A program made the translations under genes and the position numbers. From Formosa haliotis (GTDB lineage: Bacteria > Bacteroidota > Bacteroidia > Flavobacteriales > Flavobacteriaceae), in the NCBI RefSeq assembly GCF_001685485.1, contig NZ_BDEL01000001.1:3097501-3161500 (forward strand): DNA of 64,000 bases, written 5' to 3'. Positions 38,110-47,202 of this stretch are shown in pieces. Position 1 is the first letter of the stretch, and every line of letters begins with the position of its first letter. The notes under the pieces are model-generated. The model made no database searches and had not been told where the DNA came from. It saw only the letters and a list, made by a program, of their open reading frames with translations.

Positions 38110-38990
38110 TGTCCAGTAAAAAATTACCGAGAAAAACCTTTTAAAGAACCACCAGGTATGTTTACTTTTGAGTTACGACACAAAAAAGTAAGACATTGGT
38201 AAAAGTAAAAATTTTAACGGACAGCCTATATTTAATCAGTTATTAATGTTCCTTGACAAGAGTGAGATAAGAAAAATAGCGAAAAAACACAACAGTGAGC
38301 GGTATGTAAAGAAGTTTACTAATTATAATCATCTGGTTGTTATGTTATTTGTAGCCTTTGAAGGCTATCATTCCATACGAGAGGTAATTCTTGGGCTACT
38401 TTCGAATGCTCATAAATTAGCTCACTCGAGTTTAAGCTATCTGGTTAAGCGCAGTACCTTTTCAGAGGCTAATAATCGTCGTAGGAGTAAGGTTTTAGAA
38501 GATATCTAAATGGCAGTATATAGAAAACATGCTTCAAGTTTAGCGACAGCCGATTAAAAGACATAGAACTAAAGCGTTTATAGATTATAGATTATAGATT
38601 CATCAACGATATCACTGTTCAAGGTTATCCTAAAAGGTGTTGGACGAAATCCAAAAAACGGTAGAAAGAAAGGGGGAATCAAAGCTCATACGTTGATTAA
38701 GGCAGATGAGAACGTACCCTGCTTAATCCGTTATTGTAAAGCCGCCAAACATGATCATATGTTTTTGAAAGAGGCTCAAAACCTGCCGTCCGGTTCAATA
38801 ATGACCTTTGACCAAGGGTATATTGATTACACGCAGTATGAAGCTTTTACAAATAATTCCATTTGGTACGTCACCAGATTGAAAGATAATGCGCTTTATA
38901 AAGCTAGAAAGGAATTTGATATACCTGACGATGCAGATTCTGGTGTGTTAAAAGTTGAATAAATTGTACTTCTTTATGGCATAAATCGAA
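38110..38990 (+). mobile_element. Degenerate IS4-type transposase remnant
   Basis: Pieces of one transposase are spread over several frames. An N-terminal DUF4372-like part (FNGQPIFNQ...RRRSKVLEDI) ends at 38509 with TAA where reading should go on into MAVYRKHAS. A scrambled middle follows, then GVGRNPKNGRKKGGIKAH and a catalytic-core piece (ADENVPCLIRY...DQGYIDYTQYEAF, 38693-38962). A 7-bp unit TATAGAT occurs three times at 38579-38599, a slippage expansion inside the gene. The 3' third is missing. The left edge is a guess (TGTCCAGTAAAA at 38110). Confidence 0.75.
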
Positions 38991-39042
38991 CCGTAAAAAG
39001 TGGCACTGTTTATACCGAAATCAGTGGTACAAATCGAACCGT
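38983..39042. repeat. Short tandem-like repeats, possible end of a second IS
   Basis: AAATCGAACCGT occurs at 38983-38994 and 39031-39042, with AGTGGCACTG and AGTGGTAC between them. Imperfect repeated blocks like this occur at the ends of IS21-type elements, but no transposase is attached. It adjoins the IS4 remnant. Confidence 0.4.
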
Positions 39043-39164
39043 GTTAGCCAATAATCAGATTATTTATTATTTCTATTTTAAATTATGAAAGTTTATATTG
39101 TTATATAGTTTTGATTTTAAGATTAATATTATTTTGTAATTAATATTTGAAATTATTAAAATTT

Positions 39165-40490
39165 CTAAATCCAATCTAAGTCATTCATTGCTTTTGCAAA
39201 AGTTTGATGACCTTTTGCAAATATATATTCACCATTAATTGTCTTTGTCCATTGAACAGGTTCATTTTTTAAATTTCCATTTTTCCAGTCTTCAAAGCAT
39301 GATTTTAATAATTCTATTTCACTCTGTTCAGTTACATCCATGTCTAGATTATATAATTTGTTTATTAATTCATTTGAATTATTATTTTTTATAATTTGGG
39401 GAGATAACCTTAAAAATCTTTTATCATTACTAGGGTCATCCTTGCCAGAAAATAAACTTATGTAAGCACTATAAGAAGCCCAAGTTTGAGGTTCGAATAA
39501 AATAGATTGAGATAAATTAGAAATAGTTGAAGAATAGAATTTCGCCCCCTTAAATAAACGAAAAAACAAACCAATTTTTCTTTTAGTTTTTTGCCAATCA
39601 ATATGTCCATCTATATTTCTAACAACTCTTTTTCCTAAAAGACATGTGTAATATTCATCTCTGAAATTATCACTATCTTCATCAGAAACCAATTTACTTC
39701 CAGTGCCTATAGAAATGACATGAATGGCTTTACGATCTACATTATTTGCTAGAGCTTCTGTGATTCCTACCATGACAGGATTATTAAATCCTCCTAAAGC
39801 GCCATCCCATAAATATCGTCTTCTGGTATTTTTAATTCCCTTAATTTTAGGGACTAAAACCGCTGGAAAGTCAAAATAATTTACAGGTGCATTAGATGCA
39901 CCGTGAACAGCTCCAACTAAGCTAACTTGTTCAAAATGGTCTATGTTTGCAATAATCTCAGCTCTAGCTTTGCTTTTTTCATTGGATCGGAAAAGTTTAG
40001 CTCTTTTATTTATAATATCAAAAGTAGTTATAATTATTTCTAGGGACTCTTTTCCTATTATCGTTGGAAGTTCAGAAAGCGTGAAATCATTGAGTTTTGT
40101 TTCATTGTTAATTAATAAGAGTTCTTCTAATGCCTGTTTTTTCGAAGTTGTAGAATAACGAGTGCCTATTGACTTTATACCCGCTAAGGACATGAAATTA
40201 GTGGGGAAATATCTTAGCTTGAAATTTAATTTTTTAAAAATACTTTCTCTTACTGATTTATTTTCAAACAATGAAATAATTTCATTAAAAGACCAATTGC
40301 AAGCTAAACCAGCTAATACCATACTGCCTCCAGAATTAGCGATAACTAGGTCAAAATGTCTTAAAACTTCATGGCCTTTTATTTCTCTGTTAGGATATTT
40401 TAAACTGAAAATATTTTTTAATGCTAAAACTTGAAGTATTGCCCAGCTACCTCCTCCATCAAGTGATAAAATTTTATATTTTTCATTCAT
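39165..40490 (-). CDS. Patatin-like phospholipase
   Basis: 441 aa. The oxyanion motif is LDGGGSW (10-16). The nucleophile elbow, normally GxSxG, is ANSGG with Ser53. The Asp of the dyad is in YLWDGALGG (about residue 228). There is no signal peptide and no C-terminal membrane segment, so it is cytosolic and would attack the inner membrane, as patatin effectors do in CBASS and related defences. It is the last gene of the minus-strand ABC system, 39 bp after the ATPase, so it is a likely accessory effector; independent function is possible. Confidence 0.82.
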   Translation of the reverse strand: MNEKYKILSLDGGGSWAILQVLALKNIFSLKYPNREIKGHEVLRHFDLVIANSGGSMVLAGLACNWSFNEIISLFENKSVRESIFKKLNFKLRYFPTNFMSLAGIKSIGTRYSTTSKKQALEELLLINNETKLNDFTLSELPTIIGKESLEIIITTFDIINKRAKLFRSNEKSKARAEIIANIDHFEQVSLVGAVHGASNAPVNYFDFPAVLVPKIKGIKNTRRRYLWDGALGGFNNPVMVGITEALANNVDRKAIHVISIGTGSKLVSDEDSDNFRDEYYTCLLGKRVVRNIDGHIDWQKTKRKIGLFFRLFKGAKFYSSTISNLSQSILFEPQTWASYSAYISLFSGKDDPSNDKRFLRLSPQIIKNNNSNELINKLYNLDMDVTEQSEIELLKSCFEDWKNGNLKNEPVQWTKTINGEYIFAKGHQTFAKAMNDLDWI

Positions 40491-40529
40491 GTTGATTACT
40501 TTTTAAAATCCCAAAAGTTTCAAATTATT

Positions 40530-42638
40530 TTAACTGAAATGTTTAATTACTTTATCACTACCTAAATTTATTAATTGATAAGAATCTTTATCTAAATCTT
40601 TAACCAATTCAATTAAATCAAATTTTTCTTTTTCATCTAATTCTTTTTCTGTTGATGAGAAAATTATAGTTTGTTTAACTGTGTTTTCTGAACATCTATG
40701 GAATAATTTTTTTAAACTGCTTTGTTTAGCTTTATGTTGACCAGGTTCGTCAAACATAATTAATCCTGGGTGTTTAACTCCATTATCACGTAATGCTAAT
40801 GTGTAAGCCCAAATATTCCTAACAAAATCAGAAGCGGAAGAGTTGATTCTAATAGATTGGGGTTGAGTATCATCTTTACCTCTTTTATATACTGGAAAAT
40901 ATTTAAAAGGATCCTTTCTATTAATTGAAATTTGGTAATTTCTATTGCTGTCATATCCAAAATCAAACAATAATTTTTTGTAATTTTTCTCAAATGAACT
41001 TAGAGTATTTTCGTCATCAGATTGCTTTAGTCCTTCTATTGCTTTTGTTACATTGAAATATTTATTTGCTAACTCTAAAAGAGTTTCTTTTAATTCAACG
41101 ATTTGAACATTAAACTGTTCAAGATTTTTTACTTCTTGTTGTAGCTGTATTTTTTTAACAACTTCAGTCTCTGATAAAGCTCTATCATCAGCAATTAAAT
41201 CTCTAGATAAAGACTTAATAACACTTTCTTGATTTCTTAGATTGTTTTTTAAATATTGCAATAATGTATTTTTCTCTTCAATAGTTTCATTTAGGCTTTT
41301 AAGAGTTGTTTCTATTATTTTTTTTTGACTTATCAGAAAGCCTTTATTTTCTTCAAGTGATAATTGAGGAATTTTAAAATCTGGCCGAGATAATATATCC
41401 TGAGTTACAGGTTGCGCACATGTAGGGCATTTTGCTTCATTATGTTTTTTAAATAAATTATTATTGAATACTTTAATCAAATTATTATGATCTTTGATTT
41501 CTTTTTCTATAACTATCAATTGGTTATTGATATTTTGTTGTTGTAGTTTTTCAATATTCAATTTATTTTCAAAGGTAGTCACATAGTTAATTAAATCATT
41601 GTATTTAGTTTTATTAACTTCATACTGTAAAAGTATTTCATCTTTACTGCTTTCAATAATTGCAATTGGTTTATTTACTAGTTCAGCAATTCTTTCTGAT
41701 TTAGTATTTAAATATTCATCATAAGTAATTATTTCTTCTTCTGAAATTTGAAAAGATGAGGATATTTTTTCTATTTCTTTTTTGTCTGTAGTTATGTTTT
41801 CAGGTATAGAAGTAATAATTGCATTATTTTGTTTTTCTAAAAATGAAAATGCCTTTATAATTTTATTCCAATTATCTAAAATTTCATTTTTACTTTTATA
41901 AAAAACGTCTCTTTTAGTAGAGTTTTTAATTTCGTCTAAATTTAGAAGGAACTCAATTATTTTTTCTTTAGGTTTAGTAACTCCAAAGTATGGCATTGTA
42001 GCAAAAAAATCGGACCATCCCTTGGTTTGTTCAATAAATATAGCAGAAAAAATCATTTGAAGATATAGAGGGCTATAGTTTGATGTGCGAGAACTACTAC
42101 TGACCTCAGGTAAATCGATTCCGATGAAATCTGTAAACCACTGATAAAATCCATTTGGGTTATCATTATTACCTTGCCCATTTACAAAAAACACACCTTT
42201 GTCTTCGTCCTTTGTTGAACTAATTTGCCCTAATCTTGATTTATAAATTGTAATGTTAGATTCTTTTTCGTCACCATCAGCACCTTTGATCACACGTTCT
42301 AAACTATAATAACCACCATCTATATTTTCTATTTCTAAATAAACTTTAGACCAAATAATTTGATATGTTATATCTTTTTCTTCTTCTGTACTTTCTGTTT
42401 TAATAATAAAGCTATCTTTTAAAGCTTTATCCAAAGCTTTGTTATTATGCCCACCTAATAGCTCTTCCATGCCTAATGCATAAAAAATACAAGTATTAAC
42501 TGTTGTTTTACCCCTTGAATTTTCTCCTGCTACAATGTTCAGTCCCTGCTTAAAAGGGAAGTCAAAGCCATATAAATCATCTATAGTTTCACTTTTATCT
42601 GTTAGGATTTCAGTTCTTAATCTATTTATTTTAAACAT
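40530..42638 (-). CDS. ABC-type ATPase of an ABC three-component system (Rad50-like, zinc hook)
   Basis: 702 aa. Walker A is GENSRGKTT (residues 38-46), Walker B is GLIMFDEPGQHKAKQSS (near 625), and the segment FSSTEKELDE lies where the D-loop/H-loop is expected. The middle is long coiled coil with a CPTC zinc hook near residue 404, so two molecules could join as in Rad50. In ABC-3C systems this subunit is thought to sense invading nucleic acid or nucleoprotein and switch on the effector. It lies 7 bp after the middle-component gene. The gene is intact. Confidence 0.87.
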   Translation of the reverse strand: MFKINRLRTEILTDKSETIDDLYGFDFPFKQGLNIVAGENSRGKTTVNTCIFYALGMEELLGGHNNKALDKALKDSFIIKTESTEEEKDITYQIIWSKVYLEIENIDGGYYSLERVIKGADGDEKESNITIYKSRLGQISSTKDEDKGVFFVNGQGNNDNPNGFYQWFTDFIGIDLPEVSSSSRTSNYSPLYLQMIFSAIFIEQTKGWSDFFATMPYFGVTKPKEKIIEFLLNLDEIKNSTKRDVFYKSKNEILDNWNKIIKAFSFLEKQNNAIITSIPENITTDKKEIEKISSSFQISEEEIITYDEYLNTKSERIAELVNKPIAIIESSKDEILLQYEVNKTKYNDLINYVTTFENKLNIEKLQQQNINNQLIVIEKEIKDHNNLIKVFNNNLFKKHNEAKCPTCAQPVTQDILSRPDFKIPQLSLEENKGFLISQKKIIETTLKSLNETIEEKNTLLQYLKNNLRNQESVIKSLSRDLIADDRALSETEVVKKIQLQQEVKNLEQFNVQIVELKETLLELANKYFNVTKAIEGLKQSDDENTLSSFEKNYKKLLFDFGYDSNRNYQISINRKDPFKYFPVYKRGKDDTQPQSIRINSSASDFVRNIWAYTLALRDNGVKHPGLIMFDEPGQHKAKQSSLKKLFHRCSENTVKQTIIFSSTEKELDEKEKFDLIELVKDLDKDSYQLINLGSDKVIKHFS

Positions 42639-42645
42639 ATTGAAT

Positions 42646-43101
42646 TTATAATAGTTTCCAATTATTATTTGCTTTTTGCAATTTTGTTTTAGGTATCCAA
42701 CCTATTTCTTTTATTTTGTTTATTTCATCATGAAATAAATCATAATTTTCAATTGATTTCAAAATTTCTAACCCACTACTCGTTATTGCAATTTCTAATT
42801 GCTTTGAGATGATTTTTTTTTCTATATAATTTTCGATGTAACCAATAGCTAACACTTTCTCAAGTCCAAATTCGAAAGACCAAGGTGTTAATGAATTTCT
42901 TAGTCTCATTTTTAAATCATACAGTATTTGATAATTATTTTCATCTCTTAATGCCCAAAACATTAAATGAATTAATTGTAAACCAGCTTTATTTTTGCTT
43001 CCGCAGTGATTAATAATAGCAAGTAAGATTACCAGCTTAAAATACGCATTATATCTTATAGATACTGATGTTTTTTTCTCGTCTAATATTATATTAATCA
43101 T
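42646..43101 (-). CDS. ABC-3C middle component (winged-helix-like)
   Basis: 151 aa. It starts in overlap with the end of the protease gene and ends 7 bp before the ATPase gene. It is mostly helical with a hydrophobic N-terminal half and ITSSGLEILKSI, resembling the wing of a winged helix. Size and position between effector and ATPase match the 'middle component' that bridges the two in ABC three-component systems. Sequence likeness alone would not identify it; the call rests on gene order. Confidence 0.7.
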   Translation of the reverse strand: MINIILDEKKTSVSIRYNAYFKLVILLAIINHCGSKNKAGLQLIHLMFWALRDENNYQILYDLKMRLRNSLTPWSFEFGLEKVLAIGYIENYIEKKIISKQLEIAITSSGLEILKSIENYDLFHDEINKIKEIGWIPKTKLQKANNNWKLL

Positions 43102-44191
43102 TGTTTGTGAAATTTAATGTGCAAATACCTAACCATTCAATTAACTGAAATTCTGATAAATCAAATGTTGTCGTAGAAGGCATAAATTCTAAAATAGATT
43201 TTAATTCATTCTGTAAATCTCTTTGAGATAATTTTGCTTCGTTTGGTCTATCAACAGATAAAGAGTATTGTGTCTTAACTTGATTTACAAGTTTTGAAAC
43301 TTTTGTTTTAAACTCACTAAATAAATCTGGATAAATTCTTGAATAAGTATCGATATTTTCTTTCATAGATAGATAACTTCTAATTTGATTTACAGTTATT
43401 TCATCACATAAAATAGAATCGGGATATAAAACTTTATTTTTTTTATATAGATAATTGAAGAATTGACTGTCGGTCTTCTTAAATGCTAAAATTTCACTTT
43501 CTGTTCTTTCTCTTCTGTTATTCTCTTCCCAGTTTATAAGATTTTCAAAATCAGATAAATCTATATAGTCTTCGAAATAGTCTTTAATATGGTGGACAGA
43601 ACAACAATTAATGTCACTATTATAAGCTTGTTCTGTAACAACTGAATTTAATATTCCAATTAGAAAAGGTGTTTTATGTCTATAAACAAAAACTCCACTT
43701 CCTGAGAGTCCGCCTGCGATTAAATCTCCATCATTACCAGCCTGTTGAAAAGTTTCACCATCATATAATGTAATCTTGAAACAATGATTTGAATCACTAC
43801 TAGTAATAAGCTTACAGGGAAAAGGTCTATATTCATCATTGTTTATGCCTTGATACCCACAGAATTCAACAGTAGTATTAGGTAAAAAGCTATGTGCTAT
43901 TTTATATTGATAAAGCAATTTTTCTTCGTCTTCAAAATCTATTTCTAAAAGTGCGTAGTCTTTTTCAGAGTCAAATTCCTTTATAGAGACAACTGAAATA
44001 TTTTTAAATTCAGATTGGTAATCTGTTTGCTTTTGTATTTCAATTTCTTTAATAATGGGCATTTCATCGCCTAAGCAATGAGCAGCTGTAAACACATAAA
44101 AAGTATCACATCCCGCAATTAAAACACCACTCCCAATTTTTCCATTACATTTAATTCTTACGCAATAGTTTTCCGCATTATTATAAGTCAT
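43094..44191 (-). CDS. ABC-3C effector: trypsin-like serine protease with helical C-terminal domain
   Basis: 365 aa. Protease residues: H38 (FTAAHCLG), D78 (SEKDYALLEI) and S163 (GGLSGSGVF). Residues ~200-365 are a helical tail of the sort (ABC-3C C-terminal domain) that docks effectors to the middle component. No signal peptide. It overlaps the upstream MBL gene by 11 bp and the downstream gene by 8 bp, showing translational coupling. It would cut cytosolic proteins when the ATPase is triggered; targets are unknown. Confidence 0.83.
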   Translation of the reverse strand: MTYNNAENYCVRIKCNGKIGSGVLIAGCDTFYVFTAAHCLGDEMPIIKEIEIQKQTDYQSEFKNISVVSIKEFDSEKDYALLEIDFEDEEKLLYQYKIAHSFLPNTTVEFCGYQGINNDEYRPFPCKLITSSDSNHCFKITLYDGETFQQAGNDGDLIAGGLSGSGVFVYRHKTPFLIGILNSVVTEQAYNSDINCCSVHHIKDYFEDYIDLSDFENLINWEENNRRERTESEILAFKKTDSQFFNYLYKKNKVLYPDSILCDEITVNQIRSYLSMKENIDTYSRIYPDLFSEFKTKVSKLVNQVKTQYSLSVDRPNEAKLSQRDLQNELKSILEFMPSTTTFDLSEFQLIEWLGICTLNFTNND

Positions 44192-45251
44192 TTTTAGTAA
44201 ATGTATTTTTATGTTCTATGTTCCAATTGCCATTTTTTAAATCTTCATCTGCTATAAATTCACCGATTCTTAATTTTATCCTATCTAAACTATAGTTGGT
44301 ATAAATATTTAAAATATCATCATTACGATTTTTTTTACATACTATTCGTGCAATGGTTTCTCTTGACGGATGTTTATGTTTTGAAGTGCCTCCATTGGTT
44401 GAAATTATATAGTTGTTAGACTTAATTAAAGATAATAGATCTTGTGAAGTGTTGTTTAAGCTTCCGTGATGTGAAACTTTTACGAAATCAACTTCCACTG
44501 GGGTCGATTCACTATAATCCATATTTTTCAAATTATCAATAATAACTTCCGCTCTTGAATCTGCTAAAAGAAGTAAGCTTAAATCTGGACATCTTAATAA
44601 AAAAGCAATAGAAGAGGAATTGTAAATATCATTGTCAATTGATTTTTCTGGCTTAAAGTCTATTTTATTAAGTTCCTCAAGAGATTTTGAAAAGCTTGGT
44701 TTACATATGGAAATCTGTGATTTTATAGCTTTTTCAATAGGCTTATTTCTTTTTTTAAGCCAGGCTTTATACAATTTGTTTATAATTTCAGAAGTAGGTG
44801 AAAGTATTGTAAACTCTAAGTCTTTAATATTTATAATTCTATTTTCTGTGGTAATTTCTTTAATTGCTACACCATTTTTTTTCTCTTTTATTAGAGCCTT
44901 CCAATCTTCTGCTTGGGGTACACTAATAATAGCTTTTTCAGATCTTGATTCATAGAATTCCGCATCAGGTTGGTTATACCAAATTTCACCAATTTCTATT
45001 TTTTCAATTAAACCATTCTTAAAAAAGTTTTTTAAACCACCTATATGATCATTATCTATGTGTGTTAATACAAGCAAATCGATTTTAGCAATTTCCTTTA
45101 GGTGTTTCTTTAAAGAATATTTAAATGTTGTTGGTGTTCCTCCGTCTATGAGGATAATGACCTCATTCCTATTTTTGTCATATGTTTTTATTAATATGGA
45201 GTCTCCATTATTAGCAGGCAAAATGTTTAATTCGGTTTCGATTCTTATCAT
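44181..45251 (-). CDS. MBL-fold hydrolase (ComEC-like), first gene of the ABC-3C operon
   Basis: 356 aa. Metal ligands are visible in H64-I-D66-N-D68-H69 (LTHIDNDHIGG), the HxDxDH form seen in ComEC-type metallo-beta-lactamase proteins, then VKVSHHGS and STNGGTSKHKHPS. There is no transmembrane region, unlike ComEC itself. Relatives act as nucleases or phosphodiesterases. It shares 11 bp with the protease gene, so it is a true part of the system, either as a second effector or to process a nucleotide or DNA signal. Confidence 0.84.
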   Translation of the reverse strand: MIRIETELNILPANNGDSILIKTYDKNRNEVIILIDGGTPTTFKYSLKKHLKEIAKIDLLVLTHIDNDHIGGLKNFFKNGLIEKIEIGEIWYNQPDAEFYESRSEKAIISVPQAEDWKALIKEKKNGVAIKEITTENRIINIKDLEFTILSPTSEIINKLYKAWLKKRNKPIEKAIKSQISICKPSFSKSLEELNKIDFKPEKSIDNDIYNSSSIAFLLRCPDLSLLLLADSRAEVIIDNLKNMDYSESTPVEVDFVKVSHHGSLNNTSQDLLSLIKSNNYIISTNGGTSKHKHPSRETIARIVCKKNRNDDILNIYTNYSLDRIKLRIGEFIADEDLKNGNWNIEHKNTFTKNDL

Positions 45252-45922
45252 TTATAGAAGTAATAATCGCAATTTAAAAAATCTTTGAGTTAGTTTTTTT
45301 AGCTAAATTAAGCAATATAATAAAATTGCCTGTATTTTAAAGACAGTCTTCAAAGTGCTTAACTAATTCTATTAAGAGTTATATTATTTATAGATTTTTT
45401 GTGGGGTAGGTTCTCATTTTTTTTTAAGGAAAGCCAATCCCCAAATTTTCTTAACCGCTGGATCGGGAAAGCCTTCTCTGGGCTTTCCGCGCTCCCTCGT
45501 AAAAATTCCGGTCTTGTCAAAACATTTTAAGGGGTTTATAATGTTTGAGGCCTTTGTTGGTTTTTGGTACAGCAAAAACCAGGCATAGCCTAAGGCGCTT
45601 CTATTTTGAACCTCCATAACTCCGTTTGTTTAACTTCCCGTACACGCACTTCATTATGGGCTTCAAAAGAAGGCCAAAGGCTATTGTGAACCTTGTAAAG
45701 ACCATGCAAATTTTAGCCAAACTTAAGGTTTCTACGTCCTTGAAAATCCAAGGATTTTACTACGTCGCAGACACTCCTGAATTTTTGCTAAAAGTCTTGA
45801 CAAGCTCCACCTCAAACATGGTTCTCTTTTAGAGAGAAGTATACAAAGCACCCCTTAAAATTTCAATCACATTAAAATCAGAAAACCTAAGGGGAATTAT
45901 TAACCTTTTAAATGTTTTAATC
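45252..45922. other. Non-coding region between the ABC-3C operon and ssb
   Basis: Two short ORFs (45414-45617 minus, 45626-45832 plus) have no family likeness, and the first overlaps hairpins, so I do not call them. Features: inverted repeat GGAAAGCC/GGCTTTCC at 45466-45488, and CCCCTTA/TAAGGGG (45851-45857 with 45888-45894) in the ssb leader. The region is richer in GC than its neighbours and may hold regulatory or transfer sites. Confidence 0.5.
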
Positions 45923-46255
45923 ATGAGTACAATTAAAAACAGAGTGCAGTTAATCGGTAACGTAGGACAGGAACCAACGATGACCATTTTAGAAGACGGA
46001 AAAAAGTTAGCCCGTATATCACTGGCTACTAATGAGCATTACCATAACAAAAAGGGTGAAAAGCAAACCAACACCAGTTGGCACACCTTAATAGCCTGGG
46101 GTAAGAAAGCTGATATCATTGAAAGCTATGTGACCAAAGGCAAGGAAATTGCAATCGAGGGAAAACTGAGCTCAAGAAGCTATGATGATAAGGACGGTGT
46201 AAAGCGCTATGTTACGGAGATTACAGTAAGTGAAATCTTGTTATTGGGTAACTAA
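45923..46255 (+). CDS. ssb: Single-stranded DNA-binding protein (element-borne)
   Basis: 110 aa. OB fold with NRVQLIGNVGQEPTM, SWHTLIAWGKKADI and KGKEIAIEGKLSSRSY. It lacks the long linker and acidic tail of chromosomal SSB, as is usual for mobile-element copies. It would protect single strands formed during transfer. Terminator at 46265. Confidence 0.93.
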   Translation: MSTIKNRVQLIGNVGQEPTMTILEDGKKLARISLATNEHYHNKKGEKQTNTSWHTLIAWGKKADIIESYVTKGKEIAIEGKLSSRSYDDKDGVKRYVTEITVSEILLLGN

Positions 46256-46264
46256 TATTAAAAT

Positions 46265-46298
46265 AAAAGGGTGCTCCCTTTATTTATAGCACCCTTTT
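46265..46298 (+). terminator. Intrinsic terminator of ssb
   Basis: An 11-bp perfect stem AAAAGGGTGCT/AGCACCCTTTT with a 12-base loop and T tail. Confidence 0.85.
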
Positions 46299-46331
46299 TA
46301 ATTAACGTTTAAACATTTAAATCAAAAACGT

Positions 46332-46775
46332 ATGAAGCGCAAAGTTAATGAAATTCAGGTACGCTATAAAGAGAAATTAAAAGCTACTTTATCAATTGGT
46401 TGTTCTCAGGATGCTTGCAATGTATTATATGATAATTGGAATAAGGATACGATAAGTTTACATGAATCCTTTAAGATAATTCTTTTAAATAATTCAAATA
46501 AGGTTAAAGGAATCTATGAACTTTCATCAGGAAGTATAACAGGTACTTTAGTCGATTTACGCATACTTTTTGCGATTGTATTAAAATCTTTAAGTACGGC
46601 TATTATTTTGGCTCATAACCATCCCAGCGGAAAATTAAAGCCTAGTGAAGCTGACAAACAAATTACAAATAAGATTAAACAAGCAGCTTTATTTTTAGAT
46701 GTTAAAGTTCTGGATCATATAATCATTATACCAAATGGCGACTTTTTTAGTTTTGCCGATAGTGGCATATTATAA
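46332..46775 (+). CDS. RadC-like JAB-domain protein
   Basis: 147 aa. The JAMM metal motif is HNHPSGKLKPSEAD; upstream come IILLNNSNKVKG and GSITGTLVDLR as in RadC. It has no helix-hairpin-helix, so it is the short mobile-element form. RadC proteins are widespread on conjugative elements; their biochemical role is unsettled. It lies between ssb and the mobilisation genes. Confidence 0.88.
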   Translation: MKRKVNEIQVRYKEKLKATLSIGCSQDACNVLYDNWNKDTISLHESFKIILLNNSNKVKGIYELSSGSITGTLVDLRILFAIVLKSLSTAIILAHNHPSGKLKPSEADKQITNKIKQAALFLDVKVLDHIIIIPNGDFFSFADSGIL

Positions 46776-47017
46776 TTGATATATCAAATGAATAGAGATT
46801 AGGACCTTTGAATTTTCAGAGGTCTTTTTTCTTTCACAATGCAATCGAAATTAGCGTTTAATATTTATAGTGTTTGGCAATTTCATAACGTTTGTATTGA
46901 AATCGATACATTTGAAATCAATCCGGTTTTTCAATTTACTTCCTATTGTTATACCTTGAAACTAGTCATTGAGCAGCTCAGTAATAATGATATTAAGCGG
47001 TAAAATGGTGTGAGAAT

Positions 47018-47087
47018 TTTTGTCCCTGCGGGACAAAATCGAATAGCAAGAGGGTAACACGCTGCGCGGTGTTACAGGGTTCGATTT
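47018..47087. other. Candidate origin of transfer (nested inverted repeats)
   Basis: Three inverted repeats lie in 70 bp: TTTTGTCCC/GGGACAAAA (47018-47026 with 47030-47038, 3-base loop), GTAACAC/GTGTTAC (47054-47060 with 47069-47075), and AAATCGAA/TTCGATTT (47036-47043 with 47080-47087) enclosing the second. The block sits in a 427-bp non-coding gap (46776-47202) just upstream of the mobilisation genes, the usual place of oriT. No nick site can be assigned. Confidence 0.6.
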
Positions 47088-47202
47088 CGCTGTCATCCCT
47101 TTGTTTATAGGGTTATTATGGTTGATGGATTTTTTTTTGTGGAGTGTTTTTTATGAAAAAAGTGGCTCAGACCAGTAAAATCAACAAATTTTTTATGAAA
47201 AA

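Noticed and set aside
44632..45288. Two plus-strand ORFs opposite the MBL gene
   Set aside because: Antisense to a gene with metal-ligand motifs; hydrophobic by chance in AT-rich DNA.
45414..45617. Short minus-strand ORF (67 aa)
   Set aside because: Runs through a hairpin and has no family likeness or operon partner. Treated as part of a non-coding region.
45626..45832. Short plus-strand ORF (68 aa)
   Set aside because: No recognisable domain, no leader. Composition resembles the surrounding non-coding DNA.
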